Shown here piece after piece: positions 53,799-62,423 of a stretch of DNA of 64,000 bases (its first letter is position 1; each line of letters starts with the position of its first letter). Below the pieces are notes generated by a model. It made no database searches. It was not told where the DNA came from and was given only the letters and a program-made list of their open reading frames with translations. The stretch is from assembly GCF_001667185.1 (NCBI RefSeq), contig NZ_LZIC01000059.1, positions 1-64,000 of the forward strand, written 5' to 3'. Origin of the DNA: Mycobacterium sp. 852002-50816_SCH5313054-b (GTDB lineage Bacteria; Actinomycetota; Actinomycetes; Mycobacteriales; Mycobacteriaceae). The position numbers and the translations under genes are program-made.

Positions 53799-53993
53799 CT
53801 AGCGGCGCCACTCGTCGTGGTCATCCCAAGAGGTGCTCGGGAGTGGTCCGTCCGAGTCGTCCAGTTCGCTGGATTCGTCGGCGTCGGTTCCCGACAGCTC
53901 GCGCTGAAGCCGCTCGAAGTCGGTCTGCGGGGAACTGTATTTGAGTTCTCGAGCAACCTTGGTCTGCTTTGCCTTCGCCCGGCCGCGGCCCAT
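53799..53993 (-). CDS. DUF3073 family small protein (Rv0810c-like)
   Basis: A 64-residue protein: MGRGRAKAKQTKVARELKYSS is a basic N-terminus that is strongly conserved in actinobacteria, followed by an acidic, Ser/Asp-rich tail (DADESSELDDSDG). The function is unknown; charge pattern suggests nucleic-acid or ribosome contact. It lies alone between purM and ygfZ. The 147 bp upstream (53994-54140) contain no gene; on the minus strand CAATAACG near 54063 may be part of its promoter. Confidence 0.92.
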   Translation of the reverse strand: MGRGRAKAKQTKVARELKYSSPQTDFERLQRELSGTDADESSELDDSDGPLPSTSWDDHDEWRR

Positions 53994-54140
53994 GGGGGGA
54001 CCCCCTCGCGCAATAACGGAGCGGCCTAACGAGTAGGCGGCTCCGATCTCTTGGTGTCGTTATTGTCCTGCCGACAGTTTACCGTGCCTTACGGTCGGGT
54101 GTCGGCGACCCCTACCCGCTGTGGCGGACGTCATCGACGA

Positions 54141-55226
54141 TTATCTCGCACCGCCCCGCAACCGTTCAACGGCTCGCCGGCCCGCGCCGACGTGTTCGGT
54201 GGCGGGCAGCGAATCGGCGTCGATAACCGCGGCGACCGCCCCCTCGGGCCCGGTCGTCAGCGCGGTGTCGGCCGGCACTCCCCGCTTGAGCAGCGCCAGG
54301 GCCACCGGCCCGAGGTCCACGTGCTCGACGACGGTTCCGAGGCGCCCGACGGCGCGACCGCCGGCGAGCACCGCATCGCCCGTCGAGGGCCGCTCCACCG
54401 TGCCGTCGAGGTGCAGCAGCACCAGCATCCGCGGCGGCTTGCCCAGGTTGTGCACGCGCGCGACGGTCTCTTGGCCGCGATAGCAGCCCTTGTCCAGGTG
54501 CACGGCCCCCGCACCCGGACCACCGATCCAACCCACCTCGTGGGGAATCGTGCGCTCGTCGGTGTCGACGCCGAGGCGCGGGCGCAGCGCCACCACCCGG
54601 TGGGCTTCGTAGGCCCATACGCCGGCCGGCCGCAGACCGGCCTGGGTCAGGCGGTTCAGCCAGCCGGGCGCCTCGCCGCGGGGCACCACCAGATCCAGCT
54701 CGATCGGGCCGGCGGGCAGCCGCCGCACAAAGCCGCCCCCGGGGACCGCAACCGCGGTCAGCTCGGCGGGCAGGGCGTCGAGCCCGAGCGCGTCGAGCAC
54801 CGCGCGGTCGGCCAACCGCGGGCCCAGCAGCGACAGCACCGCCATCTCCGCGCCGGCCGGGGTGACCTCGGACCAGAACACCATCTTGCGCAGGTAGGCC
54901 AGCAGCGGCTCGCCCCGCCAGGGCTCGGTGTCGAGGTACGTCGTGCCGCCCAGCTCGGTCTGGATCCAGTGGTCCTCGACGCGGCCCTGGCCGTCGAGGC
55001 TGAGGTTTTGGGTGGTGGCGCCCTCGGGGAGTTCGCTCACGTGTTGGGTGGAGATGCTGTGCAGCCACGCCTGGCGATCCTTGCCGGTCAGGCTGAGCAC
55101 CGCGCGGTGCGAGCGGTCGACCACCACCGCCTCGGTCTCGGCCGCACGCTGCTCGCCCAGCGGATCGCCGTAGTGCCAGACCGCGCCGGCGTCGGGCCCG
55201 GGATCGGGTGCGGGGACTGCGTTCAC
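54141..55226 (-). CDS. ygfZ: YgfZ/GcvT-like folate-binding protein (Fe-S cluster maintenance)
   Basis: A 361-residue tetrahydrofolate-binding protein (Rv0811c-like). The YgfZ signature KGCYRGQETVARVH is near 245-258; the N-terminal half has the GcvT fold (VVDRSHRAVLSLTGKDRQAWLHSISTQHV). YgfZ proteins support assembly or repair of certain [4Fe-4S] enzymes. I place the start at the second of two GTG codons (55226): TAGAGT (55239-55234) ends 7 nt before it, implying a leaderless message; GTG 55229 is the alternative. It is divergent from pabC. Confidence 0.9.
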   Translation of the reverse strand: MNAVPAPDPGPDAGAVWHYGDPLGEQRAAETEAVVVDRSHRAVLSLTGKDRQAWLHSISTQHVSELPEGATTQNLSLDGQGRVEDHWIQTELGGTTYLDTEPWRGEPLLAYLRKMVFWSEVTPAGAEMAVLSLLGPRLADRAVLDALGLDALPAELTAVAVPGGGFVRRLPAGPIELDLVVPRGEAPGWLNRLTQAGLRPAGVWAYEAHRVVALRPRLGVDTDERTIPHEVGWIGGPGAGAVHLDKGCYRGQETVARVHNLGKPPRMLVLLHLDGTVERPSTGDAVLAGGRAVGRLGTVVEHVDLGPVALALLKRGVPADTALTTGPEGAVAAVIDADSLPATEHVGAGRRAVERLRGGAR

Positions 55227-55233
55227 CACGTCA

Positions 55234-55239
55234 ACTCTA
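55234..55239 (-). promoter_or_regulatory. -10 element TAGAGT for a leaderless ygfZ message
   Basis: On the minus strand TAGAGT ends 7 nt before GTG 55226. It decides between the two adjacent GTG codons as start. Confidence 0.45.
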
Positions 55240-55256
55240 CGGACCGGGCGCGCGGC

Positions 55257-55262
55257 TAGGCT
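55257..55262 (+). promoter_or_regulatory. -10 element TAGGCT for a leaderless pabC message
   Basis: TAGGCT ends 8 nt before the ATG at 55271. Confidence 0.5.
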
Positions 55263-55270
55263 TACCGTCC

Positions 55271-56158
55271 ATGGCCGACCAGATGGGCGTGATCGTCATG
55301 CTGGACGGCGAGATCCATCCGCCGGGGACGCCACTGCTGCACGCCGACGACCTGGCGGCCGTCCGTGGCGACGGCATCTTCGAGACGCTGCTGATCCGCG
55401 ATGGCAGGGCCTGCCTGGTGGAGTCCCATTTGCAGCGGCTCACCCATTCGGCCAAATCGATGGACCTGCCCGCGCCGGACCTGCCAGGTTGGCGGCACGC
55501 CATCGAGGAGGCCACGCGCCGGTGGGCCGCGGGCACCGCCGACGAAGGCGCGATGCGCTTGATCTACAGCCGCGGCCGCGAGAGCGGTTCGGCGCCGAGC
55601 GCCTACGTGATGGTCAACCCCGTCCCGGACCGGGTGACCGCGGTTCGCCGCGACGGGCTTTCGGCGATCACGCTCGACCGCGGGCTGCCGGCCAACGCCG
55701 CCGATGCCATGCCGTGGCTGCTGGCCGGCGCCAAAACGCTGTCGTACGCGGTCAACATGGCCGCCCTGCGGCACGCCGCCCGCCAGGGCGCCGGCGACGT
55801 CATCTTCGTCAGCTCCGACGGCTACATCCTGGAAGGCCCGCGCTCGACGGTGGTGATCGCCACAAACGCCGGGGCGGACGGCGGCACCCCCTGCCTGCTG
55901 ACGCCGCCGCCGTGGTACCCGATCCTGCGGGGAACCACGCAGCAGGCCCTCTTCGAGGTGGCCCGGGCCAAGGGCTATGACTGCGACTACCGGGCGCTGC
56001 GGGCCGCGGACCTGCATGCGGCCCAAGGGATCTGGTTGATATCAAGCATGACCCTGGCGGCGCGTGTGCACACGCTGGACGGGCGCCCACTGCTCCGGTC
56101 TCCAATCGCCACCGAATTCGCCGAACTGGTCGACGCTGCCATCGTCAGCGATCGCTGA
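55271..56158 (+). CDS. pabC: Aminodeoxychorismate lyase (PLP fold type IV)
   Basis: A 295-residue PabC (Rv0812-like). The PLP Lys is Lys155 in LLAGAKTLSYAVNMAA; GDGIFETLL near 33, the phosphate-binding SDGYILEGPRSTV near 205 and the late RGTTQQALFEVA are as in branched-chain aminotransferase/ADC-lyase proteins. It releases pyruvate from aminodeoxychorismate to give p-aminobenzoate for folate. A D-amino-acid or branched-chain aminotransferase is the alternative within this fold. Next to the folate-dependent YgfZ, a folate role fits. Confidence 0.9.
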   Translation: MADQMGVIVMLDGEIHPPGTPLLHADDLAAVRGDGIFETLLIRDGRACLVESHLQRLTHSAKSMDLPAPDLPGWRHAIEEATRRWAAGTADEGAMRLIYSRGRESGSAPSAYVMVNPVPDRVTAVRRDGLSAITLDRGLPANAADAMPWLLAGAKTLSYAVNMAALRHAARQGAGDVIFVSSDGYILEGPRSTVVIATNAGADGGTPCLLTPPPWYPILRGTTQQALFEVARAKGYDCDYRALRAADLHAAQGIWLISSMTLAARVHTLDGRPLLRSPIATEFAELVDAAIVSDR

Positions 56159-56171
56159 GCGCTGAATTCGG

Positions 56172-56200
56172 TTGTCGGCTCGAAGGATGGCGGGTAACTT
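56172..56200 (+). promoter_or_regulatory. Candidate promoter of the intergenic RNA
   Basis: TTGTCG (56172-56177), a 17-nt spacer and TAACTT (56195-56200) make a sigma-A-like promoter reading right, away from pabC and towards the hairpins. No gene that it could serve follows on the plus strand. Confidence 0.45.
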
Positions 56201-56206
56201 CGGCCG

Positions 56207-56381
56207 TACACAAGGAAGGAGGTGGTCCGCGAAATTGATAGCTTCATGGACATGTGAGGTGGCTACGCGCTAGCTGCACTGGCTCGGAAGAGTTGGCGTT
56301 CAACGCACGCTGGCGAATTCCCCGTAGCCACCCGGCCCCCGAGCTTCCGGTCAGTCCAACCAGGAGCTTTGCTCGGGGGCC
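56207..56381 (+). ncRNA. Candidate structured small RNA with terminator hairpin
   Basis: The 346-bp gap 56159-56504 has no supported protein gene but has structure. A 9-bp perfect stem GGTGGCTAC/GTAGCCACC (56258-56266, 56324-56332) closes a 57-nt domain. Two bp later GGCCCCCGAGC (56334-56344) pairs perfectly with 56371-56381, a terminator-like stem. GGAAGGAGG (56214-56222) lies near the expected 5' end, and a 3-codon ATG-GAC-ATG-stop frame follows at 56246, so a leader peptide is possible. The next gene downstream reads the other way, so this would be a free RNA. Boundaries are estimates. Confidence 0.45.
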
Positions 56382-56504
56382 GCTCCATGTCATGACCCCG
56401 ACGTCGCCAGCGTGGGGCCTACGGACGATTTCAAGGCAGTTTCCATACATAAGGCCCACGCTCGGCGAGATTGCGATCGGGTTGCGCATGACCCTCGCGG
56501 GCGA

Positions 56505-57173
56505 CTAACCGGCGAAGCGCGACAGCCGCGCCGAAAGGTGCGGCACCAGACCGCCGTCGGCGTCCACCCGTTCCTCGACGTAGGCCAGATCACCGCCCTC
56601 GACGATGCCGTAGAGCCGCTTGGCGCCACCGACCAGCAGGCCCGAACGGCTGCGGGCCAAGGCGTCGGTGGCAAGCTCCCACGACGACTGCGTGCGGGGC
56701 CGGCCGTAGAACAACTCGATGTAGCCGGCCGAATGCGCCAACAACAGCTCGATGGCCTGCGATTCGGTCGGATCGTCGGGGTCGCTGACGAAGCGCCAGA
56801 AACCGCTCTCGCGCAGGCCGGGTCCCTGGTAGCCGCCCTTGTCGTCGAGCCGCCAGGACCGCGCTTCCCAGTTGAGATAGTCGCCGCCGTCGTGCGAGAC
56901 CACGATCTGCTGCCCGAACCGGTAGTCCCCGTCGTGAGCGCGCCCCTCGCCCTCGCCGCGCCACACGCCGACGAGCGGCAGCAGCGCCAGCAACGCATCG
57001 TTGAGGTTGGCTCCTTCGCGCAGATTTGCGGTGTCGGCGGGCACCGGGAGATCGTCGAAGGCGGGGATATTGCGGGAAGCGGTCATTTTGGCGCGTTCGG
57101 CGGCGGCTGCGACCGCACGGTCGGCGGAGCCGCCGGAAACGACTGGGCCCTCAGCGTCGTCGTCGGAACTCAC
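56505..57173 (-). CDS. Nitrobindin-family heme/fatty-acid-binding-like beta-barrel protein (Rv0813c-like)
   Basis: A 222-residue protein. The barrel starts at [16 protein letters not shown] with the GxWxGxGxG motif; a His-containing C-terminal strand ([11 protein letters not shown]) supplies the likely heme ligand. Nitrobindins bind ferric heme and react with nitric oxide or peroxynitrite; older work called the M. tuberculosis protein fatty-acid-binding-like. An acidic, Ala-rich N-terminal extension of about 35 residues precedes the barrel. The GTG start overlaps the stop of a 32-codon membrane ORF (GTGA), indicating coupling. Confidence 0.92.
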   Translation of the reverse strand: MSSDDDAEGPVVSGGSADRAVAAAAERAKMTASRNIPAFDDLPVPADTANLREGANLNDALLALLPLVGVWRGEGEGRAHDGDYRFGQQIVVSHDGGDYLNWEARSWRLDDKGGYQGPGLRESGFWRFVSDPDDPTESQAIELLLAHSAGYIELFYGRPRTQSSWELATDALARSRSGLLVGGAKRLYGIVEGGDLAYVEERVDADGGLVPHLSARLSRFAG

Positions 57174-57268
57174 GACTCGTCAGTGATGAGCCGGTAGAGG
57201 GTGTACAGCGCGAACCATGAGATGACCACGACCGATATGACCAGCATGATCTCGAAGAAGAGCACCAC
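57170..57268 (-). CDS. 32-residue single-pass membrane peptide, coupled to the nitrobindin gene
   Basis: A short ORF from GTG 57268: it begins [18 protein letters not shown], has one hydrophobic helix (residues 2-22) and a polar end [14 protein letters not shown] (57281-57276) ends 7 nt before the GTG, so the message would be leaderless. The stop overlaps the nitrobindin GTG by 4 nt. Position, overlap, promoter spacing and a clean membrane helix all support a real gene. Function is unknown; it could anchor or regulate the nitrobindin or act only as a coupling leader. Confidence 0.75.
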   Translation of the reverse strand: MVLFFEIMLVISVVVISWFALYTLYRLITDES

Positions 57269-57275
57269 GGGAACG

Positions 57276-57281
57276 AGTCTA
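57276..57281 (-). promoter_or_regulatory. -10 element TAGACT for the leaderless 32-codon ORF and nitrobindin
   Basis: On the minus strand TAGACT ends 7 nt before GTG 57268. No other promoter is evident for the nitrobindin gene. Confidence 0.5.
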
Positions 57282-57316
57282 TTCGTGCAGCAGGTGCCCG
57301 GGGACCGGCCGGTCCG

Positions 57317-57619
57317 TCAGGCGATCTTGACGTCCACCTCGTGAATGCCGGCACCGGACGGTGCCACCACGGCGTCGCCGTTGCCGATGGGGGACAGCGC
57401 GCGCAGCGTCCAGGACCCGGGTGCGGCGAAGAAGCGGAAGTCACCGGTGGCCGACGCGACGACCTCGGCCGTGAACTCGTCCGACGAGTCCAGCAAGCGC
57501 ACGAACGCTCCCCCCACCGCCTGGCCCTCGCCATCCACGACCCGGCCCGTGATCACCGTTTCCTTCTCCAGATCGACGCTGGCGGGCAACGTCAGTCCTT
57601 GCTTCGGTCCAGAGCACAT
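57317..57619 (-). CDS. sseC2: DUF1416 protein SseC
   Basis: A 100-residue protein identical in layout to mycobacterial SseC (Rv0814c): MCSGPKQGLTLPASVDLEKE then a beta-sandwich with VITGRVVDGEGQAVGGAFVRLLD and GDFRFFAAPGSWTLRAL, like a carboxypeptidase-regulatory or transthyretin fold. It is always found with the sulfurtransferase CysA and is thought to act in sulfur metabolism, though its reaction is unknown. It starts 1 bp after the cysA2 stop and is the last gene of the operon. Confidence 0.95.
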   Translation of the reverse strand: MCSGPKQGLTLPASVDLEKETVITGRVVDGEGQAVGGAFVRLLDSSDEFTAEVVASATGDFRFFAAPGSWTLRALSPIGNGDAVVAPSGAGIHEVDVKIA

Positions 57620-57620
57620 A

Positions 57621-58454
57621 TCAGCTTCCCAACTCGATCGGGGCGCCCACCAGGGAGCCGTATTCCGTCCAACTGCCGTCGTAGTTCTTGACGTTTTCGT
57701 GGCCGAGTAATTCCCGCAGTACGAACCAGGTGTGCGACGAACGTTCCCCGATCCGGCAGTACGCGATGGTTTCCTTCGTGCCGTCCAGCCCGGCGTCGGC
57801 GTAGAGCTTGGCCAATTCCTCGTCGGACTTGAAGGTGCCGTCCTCGTTGGCGGCCCTGCTCCAGGGCACGTTGATCGCGCCGGGGACGTGGCCCGGCCGC
57901 TGGCTTTGCTCCTGTGGCAGGTGTGCCGGCGCGAGGATCTTGCCCGAGAACTCGTCGGGGGAGCGCACGTCGACCAGGTTCTTGACGTTGATGGCCGCGA
58001 TGACCTCGTCGCGGAAGGCGCGGATGCTGTTATCCGGCGGGGCCGCGGTGTAGGAGGTGGCCGGCCGGTTGACGGCGTCGGTGGACAGCGGGCGCCCGTC
58101 GAGTTCCCACTTCTTGCGTCCGCCGTCGAGCAGCTTGACGTCGGCGTGGCCGTACAGCTTGAAATACCAGTAGGCGTAGGCGGCGAACCAGTTGTTGTTG
58201 CCGCCGTAGAGGACCACCGTGTCGTCGTTGGCGATGCCGCGGTCGGACAGCAGTTTGGAGAATTGCTGTGCGTCCACAAAATCGCGCTTGACGGGGTCCT
58301 GCAGATCGGTGCGCCAGTCCAGCTTGATCGCGCCGGCGATGTGGCCGGTGTCGTAGGCGCTGGCGTCCTCGTCCACTTCGACGAAGACGACGTTTCCGGC
58401 ATCGAGATTGCTCTCGGCCCAGTCCGCTGAGACCAGGACGTCGGAGCGTGCCAT
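57621..58454 (-). CDS. cysA2: Thiosulfate sulfurtransferase (rhodanese)
   Basis: A 277-residue two-domain rhodanese (Rv0815c-like). The catalytic Cys233 is in AYCRIGERSSHTW, the loop typical of actinobacterial CysA; the N-terminal domain has lost its Cys. It moves sulfane sulfur from thiosulfate to an acceptor. The ATG follows AAAGGAAC. It is the middle gene of DUF4395-cysA2-sseC2, behind a poly-Cys leader ORF. M. tuberculosis has a second copy (cysA3) elsewhere. Confidence 0.96.
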   Translation of the reverse strand: MARSDVLVSADWAESNLDAGNVVFVEVDEDASAYDTGHIAGAIKLDWRTDLQDPVKRDFVDAQQFSKLLSDRGIANDDTVVLYGGNNNWFAAYAYWYFKLYGHADVKLLDGGRKKWELDGRPLSTDAVNRPATSYTAAPPDNSIRAFRDEVIAAINVKNLVDVRSPDEFSGKILAPAHLPQEQSQRPGHVPGAINVPWSRAANEDGTFKSDEELAKLYADAGLDGTKETIAYCRIGERSSHTWFVLRELLGHENVKNYDGSWTEYGSLVGAPIELGS

Positions 58455-58490
58455 GGTGGGTGTTCCTTTCGATTGCTTCTGATGTAGGCG

Positions 58491-58955
58491 TTATGCGGCA
58501 GTCGGTCGAAAGCGTGCGACCAACGGGTAGAGCTGGCAGCCCAGGCAGATGCCGAAGGCCGCGTTGAGGAAGGCGGCCACCAGCGCGGCCGCGGTGGCGG
58601 CGACGCCGAGCACAAAGGCGCCGACGGCAAATCCCGCGACACCGACCACCGCGAAGATCAGGCCGACGAGTTGGGCGAACTTCAGCGGCGCGACGGGTTC
58701 GCGCTCTGTGACGGGTCCCAGCCGGGGCGCCACGACGCGGGCGAACACCCGCCCATAGGGGTGGCGGCGGGGCCCGCCGATGGCGCCGACGGCGAAGATC
58801 ACGGCCTGCGCCCCGAGAATGAGGGCGGCCGCCAGCGGGCTGACGGCCGAAACAATGAGCGCGAGCACAAGGACCGCAGTCGTGACCCAGGCGGCGAACC
58901 TGGGCCCGCGCACGTCGACGCGGTCGGGCTGCACGACGGTGTTGCTGCTTGGCAC
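58491..58955 (-). CDS. DUF4395 membrane protein
   Basis: A 154-residue protein with four hydrophobic segments (about 21-56 and 93-140) and a conserved AAFGICLGCQLYPL near the C-terminus. The paired Cys in CLGC suggests thiol or sulfur chemistry in the membrane. DUF4395 proteins commonly accompany CysA-type rhodaneses. It begins at GTG 58955 after AGGAGT and is the first full-length gene of the sulfur operon. Function unknown. Confidence 0.9.
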   Translation of the reverse strand: MPSSNTVVQPDRVDVRGPRFAAWVTTAVLVLALIVSAVSPLAAALILGAQAVIFAVGAIGGPRRHPYGRVFARVVAPRLGPVTEREPVAPLKFAQLVGLIFAVVGVAGFAVGAFVLGVAATAAALVAAFLNAAFGICLGCQLYPLVARFRPTAA

Positions 58956-59044
58956 GGGGACTACTCCTAGAAGTTCTTGTTGCGCGGAAGATGGGTGGAG
59001 TGGAGGCGCGCCACGGTAGGGGACCGAAGCTGCTCCGAGTGCGC

Positions 59045-59056
59045 GCAGCGCGCTGC
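59045..59056. promoter_or_regulatory. 12-bp palindrome 3 nt after the poly-Cys leader ORF
   Basis: GCAGCGCGCTGC is a perfect palindrome lying just downstream of the leader ORF stop on the transcribed strand. It is a candidate stem in the attenuation structure that would sense stalled ribosomes at the Cys codons. The rest of 58956-59059 is a leader with several G-rich stretches. Confidence 0.4.
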
Positions 59057-59059
59057 TAC

Positions 59060-59152
59060 TCAGGAGCTACAGCAACAACAACGACAACCCGCAATGCGGC
59101 ACAGATCGACTGTGCGACGCGTGGTGAGCATGGGCTCGAGGCGGGCTGACAC
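59060..59152 (-). CDS. Leaderless poly-cysteine leader peptide of the DUF4395-cysA2-sseC2 operon
   Basis: A 30-codon ORF from GTG 59152 (VSARLEPMLTTRRTVDLC...) that ends in GCRCCCCSS before TGA: six Cys among the last 20 residues, four of them consecutive. TAAGCT (59165-59160) ends 7 nt before the GTG, so translation would start at the 5' end of the RNA. Poly-Cys leaderless short ORFs are known cysteine-responsive attenuators in mycobacteria (described for M. smegmatis). It lies 104 nt upstream of DUF4395. When cysteine is short, ribosomes would stall on the Cys run and raise operon expression. Confidence 0.85.
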   Translation of the reverse strand: MSARLEPMLTTRRTVDLCRIAGCRCCCCSS

Positions 59153-59159
59153 GTCGGCA

Positions 59160-59165
59160 AGCTTA
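59160..59165 (-). promoter_or_regulatory. -10 element TAAGCT of the sulfur operon
   Basis: On the minus strand TAAGCT ends 7 nt before the GTG of the poly-Cys ORF. It lies 17 bp beyond the thioredoxin stop. Confidence 0.55.
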
Positions 59166-59181
59166 CCCAATGACGTAGCGC

Positions 59182-59595
59182 TCAAGCCAACAGAGGCTGC
59201 AGCGCCGAACGCAGGTCGGCGGCCTTGGGCACCCCGGAGGCGCGGTATCGCTGTCGCCCCTCGACATCGAAGATCAGCGTGGTGGGCAGCGACAGCACCG
59301 AGAAGCGCCGGGCCGTGCCCGGGTTGGCGTCCAGGTCGATCTCGAGGTGGGCTACGTCGGCCATCTCCTCGCAGAGCTGGCCGACCACCCGGCGAACCCG
59401 ATCGCACGGCCCGCACCACGGGGCGCTGAAGTGCACGATGGTCGGACCGCTCTGCGACAACGCCAGTTCGCCGCCGTCGGGCCCGCCCGGATCGGGGAGA
59501 ATCTCGCGGACTCTTCCCGACCTGCGCGTCAACAGCCAACCGGCGACGGTCGCCACGGCGACGGCCCCGACGATCGCGACAAGCACGGTGGTCAT
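59182..59595 (-). CDS. thiX: Membrane-anchored thioredoxin-like protein
   Basis: A 137-residue protein (Rv0816c-like). Residues 3-23 are a membrane anchor (VLVAIVGAVAVATVAGWLL); the thioredoxin domain has FSAPWCGPCDRV with Cys61 and Cys64 and the cis-Pro in LSLPTTLIF. It should reduce disulfides at the membrane; the side depends on topology, with the positive residues after the helix suggesting a cytoplasmic domain. The ATG overlaps the lmeA stop by 4 nt, so it is co-translated with lmeA. Confidence 0.92.
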   Translation of the reverse strand: MTTVLVAIVGAVAVATVAGWLLTRRSGRVREILPDPGGPDGGELALSQSGPTIVHFSAPWCGPCDRVRRVVGQLCEEMADVAHLEIDLDANPGTARRFSVLSLPTTLIFDVEGRQRYRASGVPKAADLRSALQPLLA

Positions 59596-60404
59596 GACTG
59601 CTTAAACCCTGCCAGGGTGACGGTTACTCCCCGGGTGACGCCCTCGATGATGACGTCGGAGCCGCGCGCGCCCTCTGTTGTCGGCCCAACTCCGAACGGC
59701 AGCCGCTGGTTGGGCAGCCTGGTGGTGAAGGCGCGGAGCACCGCGTCCCGCTTGTCGTCCGGGACCGGTTGGTCGGCGGTGTCGGGACCGGTGAGGACGC
59801 CCGTCGGCGTGATCACCAGCGTCGCAGGGTCGTCGGGTGCGATGGAAAGGTCCGCCGAGACGCTGACCCGGTGCTCGAAGCCGGCCGAACGGGGCGTGCC
59901 GCTGAACACCAACCCGTGGCTGTCGGAGATGCCCGATGCGGTGACGCCGCCGGTGGCGGTGTTGGTTTCCCTGGGAGGCGCCTCGACCATGAGATCGGTG
60001 ATGCCCATGAAGCGGCCCAGGTGCGTCGAGTCGATGATGATGCGGCTCTCCAGCCTGCCCACCGGGAGCTGCGCGTCGGGTCTGATCAGCCAGGACGCCT
60101 GCGTCACGTCCACCGAGTACATGGTGGCTTCGAGGGTGGCCGTGCCGACCATCGTGTGATCGACGGCGTTGGCCTTGATCTCCAGCTGGTTGTAGTGGTG
60201 GCGCATCGCCTGCGGGATGAAGGGGAACGCCACGATGGCGACGAACGGGTCGGAACCGAGGTGCGCCACTTTCCGCACGTCGGTCGACAGCCGGTATTCG
60301 GCGTAGATGCTGGCTCCGTAGTCGACGCCGACGGCGGCGACGACCGGTACGGCCACGGCGATCGCCGCGGCCGCCGCGCCGATCAGCACCTTGCGCACCC
60401 GCAC
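59592..60404 (-). CDS. lmeA: LmeA-family lipoprotein-like lipid-binding protein (DUF2993)
   Basis: A 270-residue DUF2993 protein, counterpart of Rv0817c. It starts at GTG 60404 ([30 protein letters not shown]) with a membrane anchor or uncleaved signal at 6-28. The rest is a tubular lipid-binding (SMP/BPI-like) repeat pattern. In M. smegmatis LmeA supports mannan elongation of lipomannan in the periplasm. A GTG at 60398 is a possible alternative. It heads a two-gene operon with thiX and is divergent from the GlnR-like gene. Confidence 0.9.
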   Translation of the reverse strand: MRVRKVLIGAAAAAIAVAVPVVAAVGVDYGASIYAEYRLSTDVRKVAHLGSDPFVAIVAFPFIPQAMRHHYNQLEIKANAVDHTMVGTATLEATMYSVDVTQASWLIRPDAQLPVGRLESRIIIDSTHLGRFMGITDLMVEAPPRETNTATGGVTASGISDSHGLVFSGTPRSAGFEHRVSVSADLSIAPDDPATLVITPTGVLTGPDTADQPVPDDKRDAVLRAFTTRLPNQRLPFGVGPTTEGARGSDVIIEGVTRGVTVTLAGFKQS

Positions 60405-60502
60405 ATTGTCGCGTAATCCGCTGGCCGCCGTGTCGCCGGCCGCCCGGTGGCGGGGCTCACACTGCCGCCTCCCCCACGCCGAAATGGCAGGTGGCACGTT
60501 AT

Positions 60503-60539
60503 CGTTAGATGTCCTGGCAACTAACGCGTCGTGGCGTTA
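60503..60539. promoter_or_regulatory. Overlapping inverted repeats upstream of the GlnR-like gene
   Basis: CGTTAG-N12-CTAACG (60503-60526) overlaps TAACGC-N6-GCGTTA (60522-60539) in the 175-bp divergent gap between lmeA and the regulator gene. The region is AT-rich. Such repeats could be the autoregulatory site of the regulator; this is inference. Confidence 0.35.
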
Positions 60540-60579
60540 CGAAATGGGAGACGCCTTCCCCCCGAGCTGGAGGGGCTAG

Positions 60580-62273
<1,694 letters not shown>

Positions 62274-62423
62274 GCGCAAGCCGATCGTTCACCCGGCATT
62301 CATCTCTAGCGACTTCTCTGGGCAGCACCGACGCATACTTTCGCGGCGAGTTGGCTACCTCCCTTGGGGACGGCCGGCGGCGCCTGCATGCGTCGGGGGG
62401 AGCGCGTCAAGAAAGCGAGATCG

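Noticed and set aside
56159..56504. Short open frames on both strands in the pabC-nitrobindin gap
   Set aside because: No ribosome-binding site at a sensible distance from the longer frames; paired stems with a terminator suggest RNA rather than protein.
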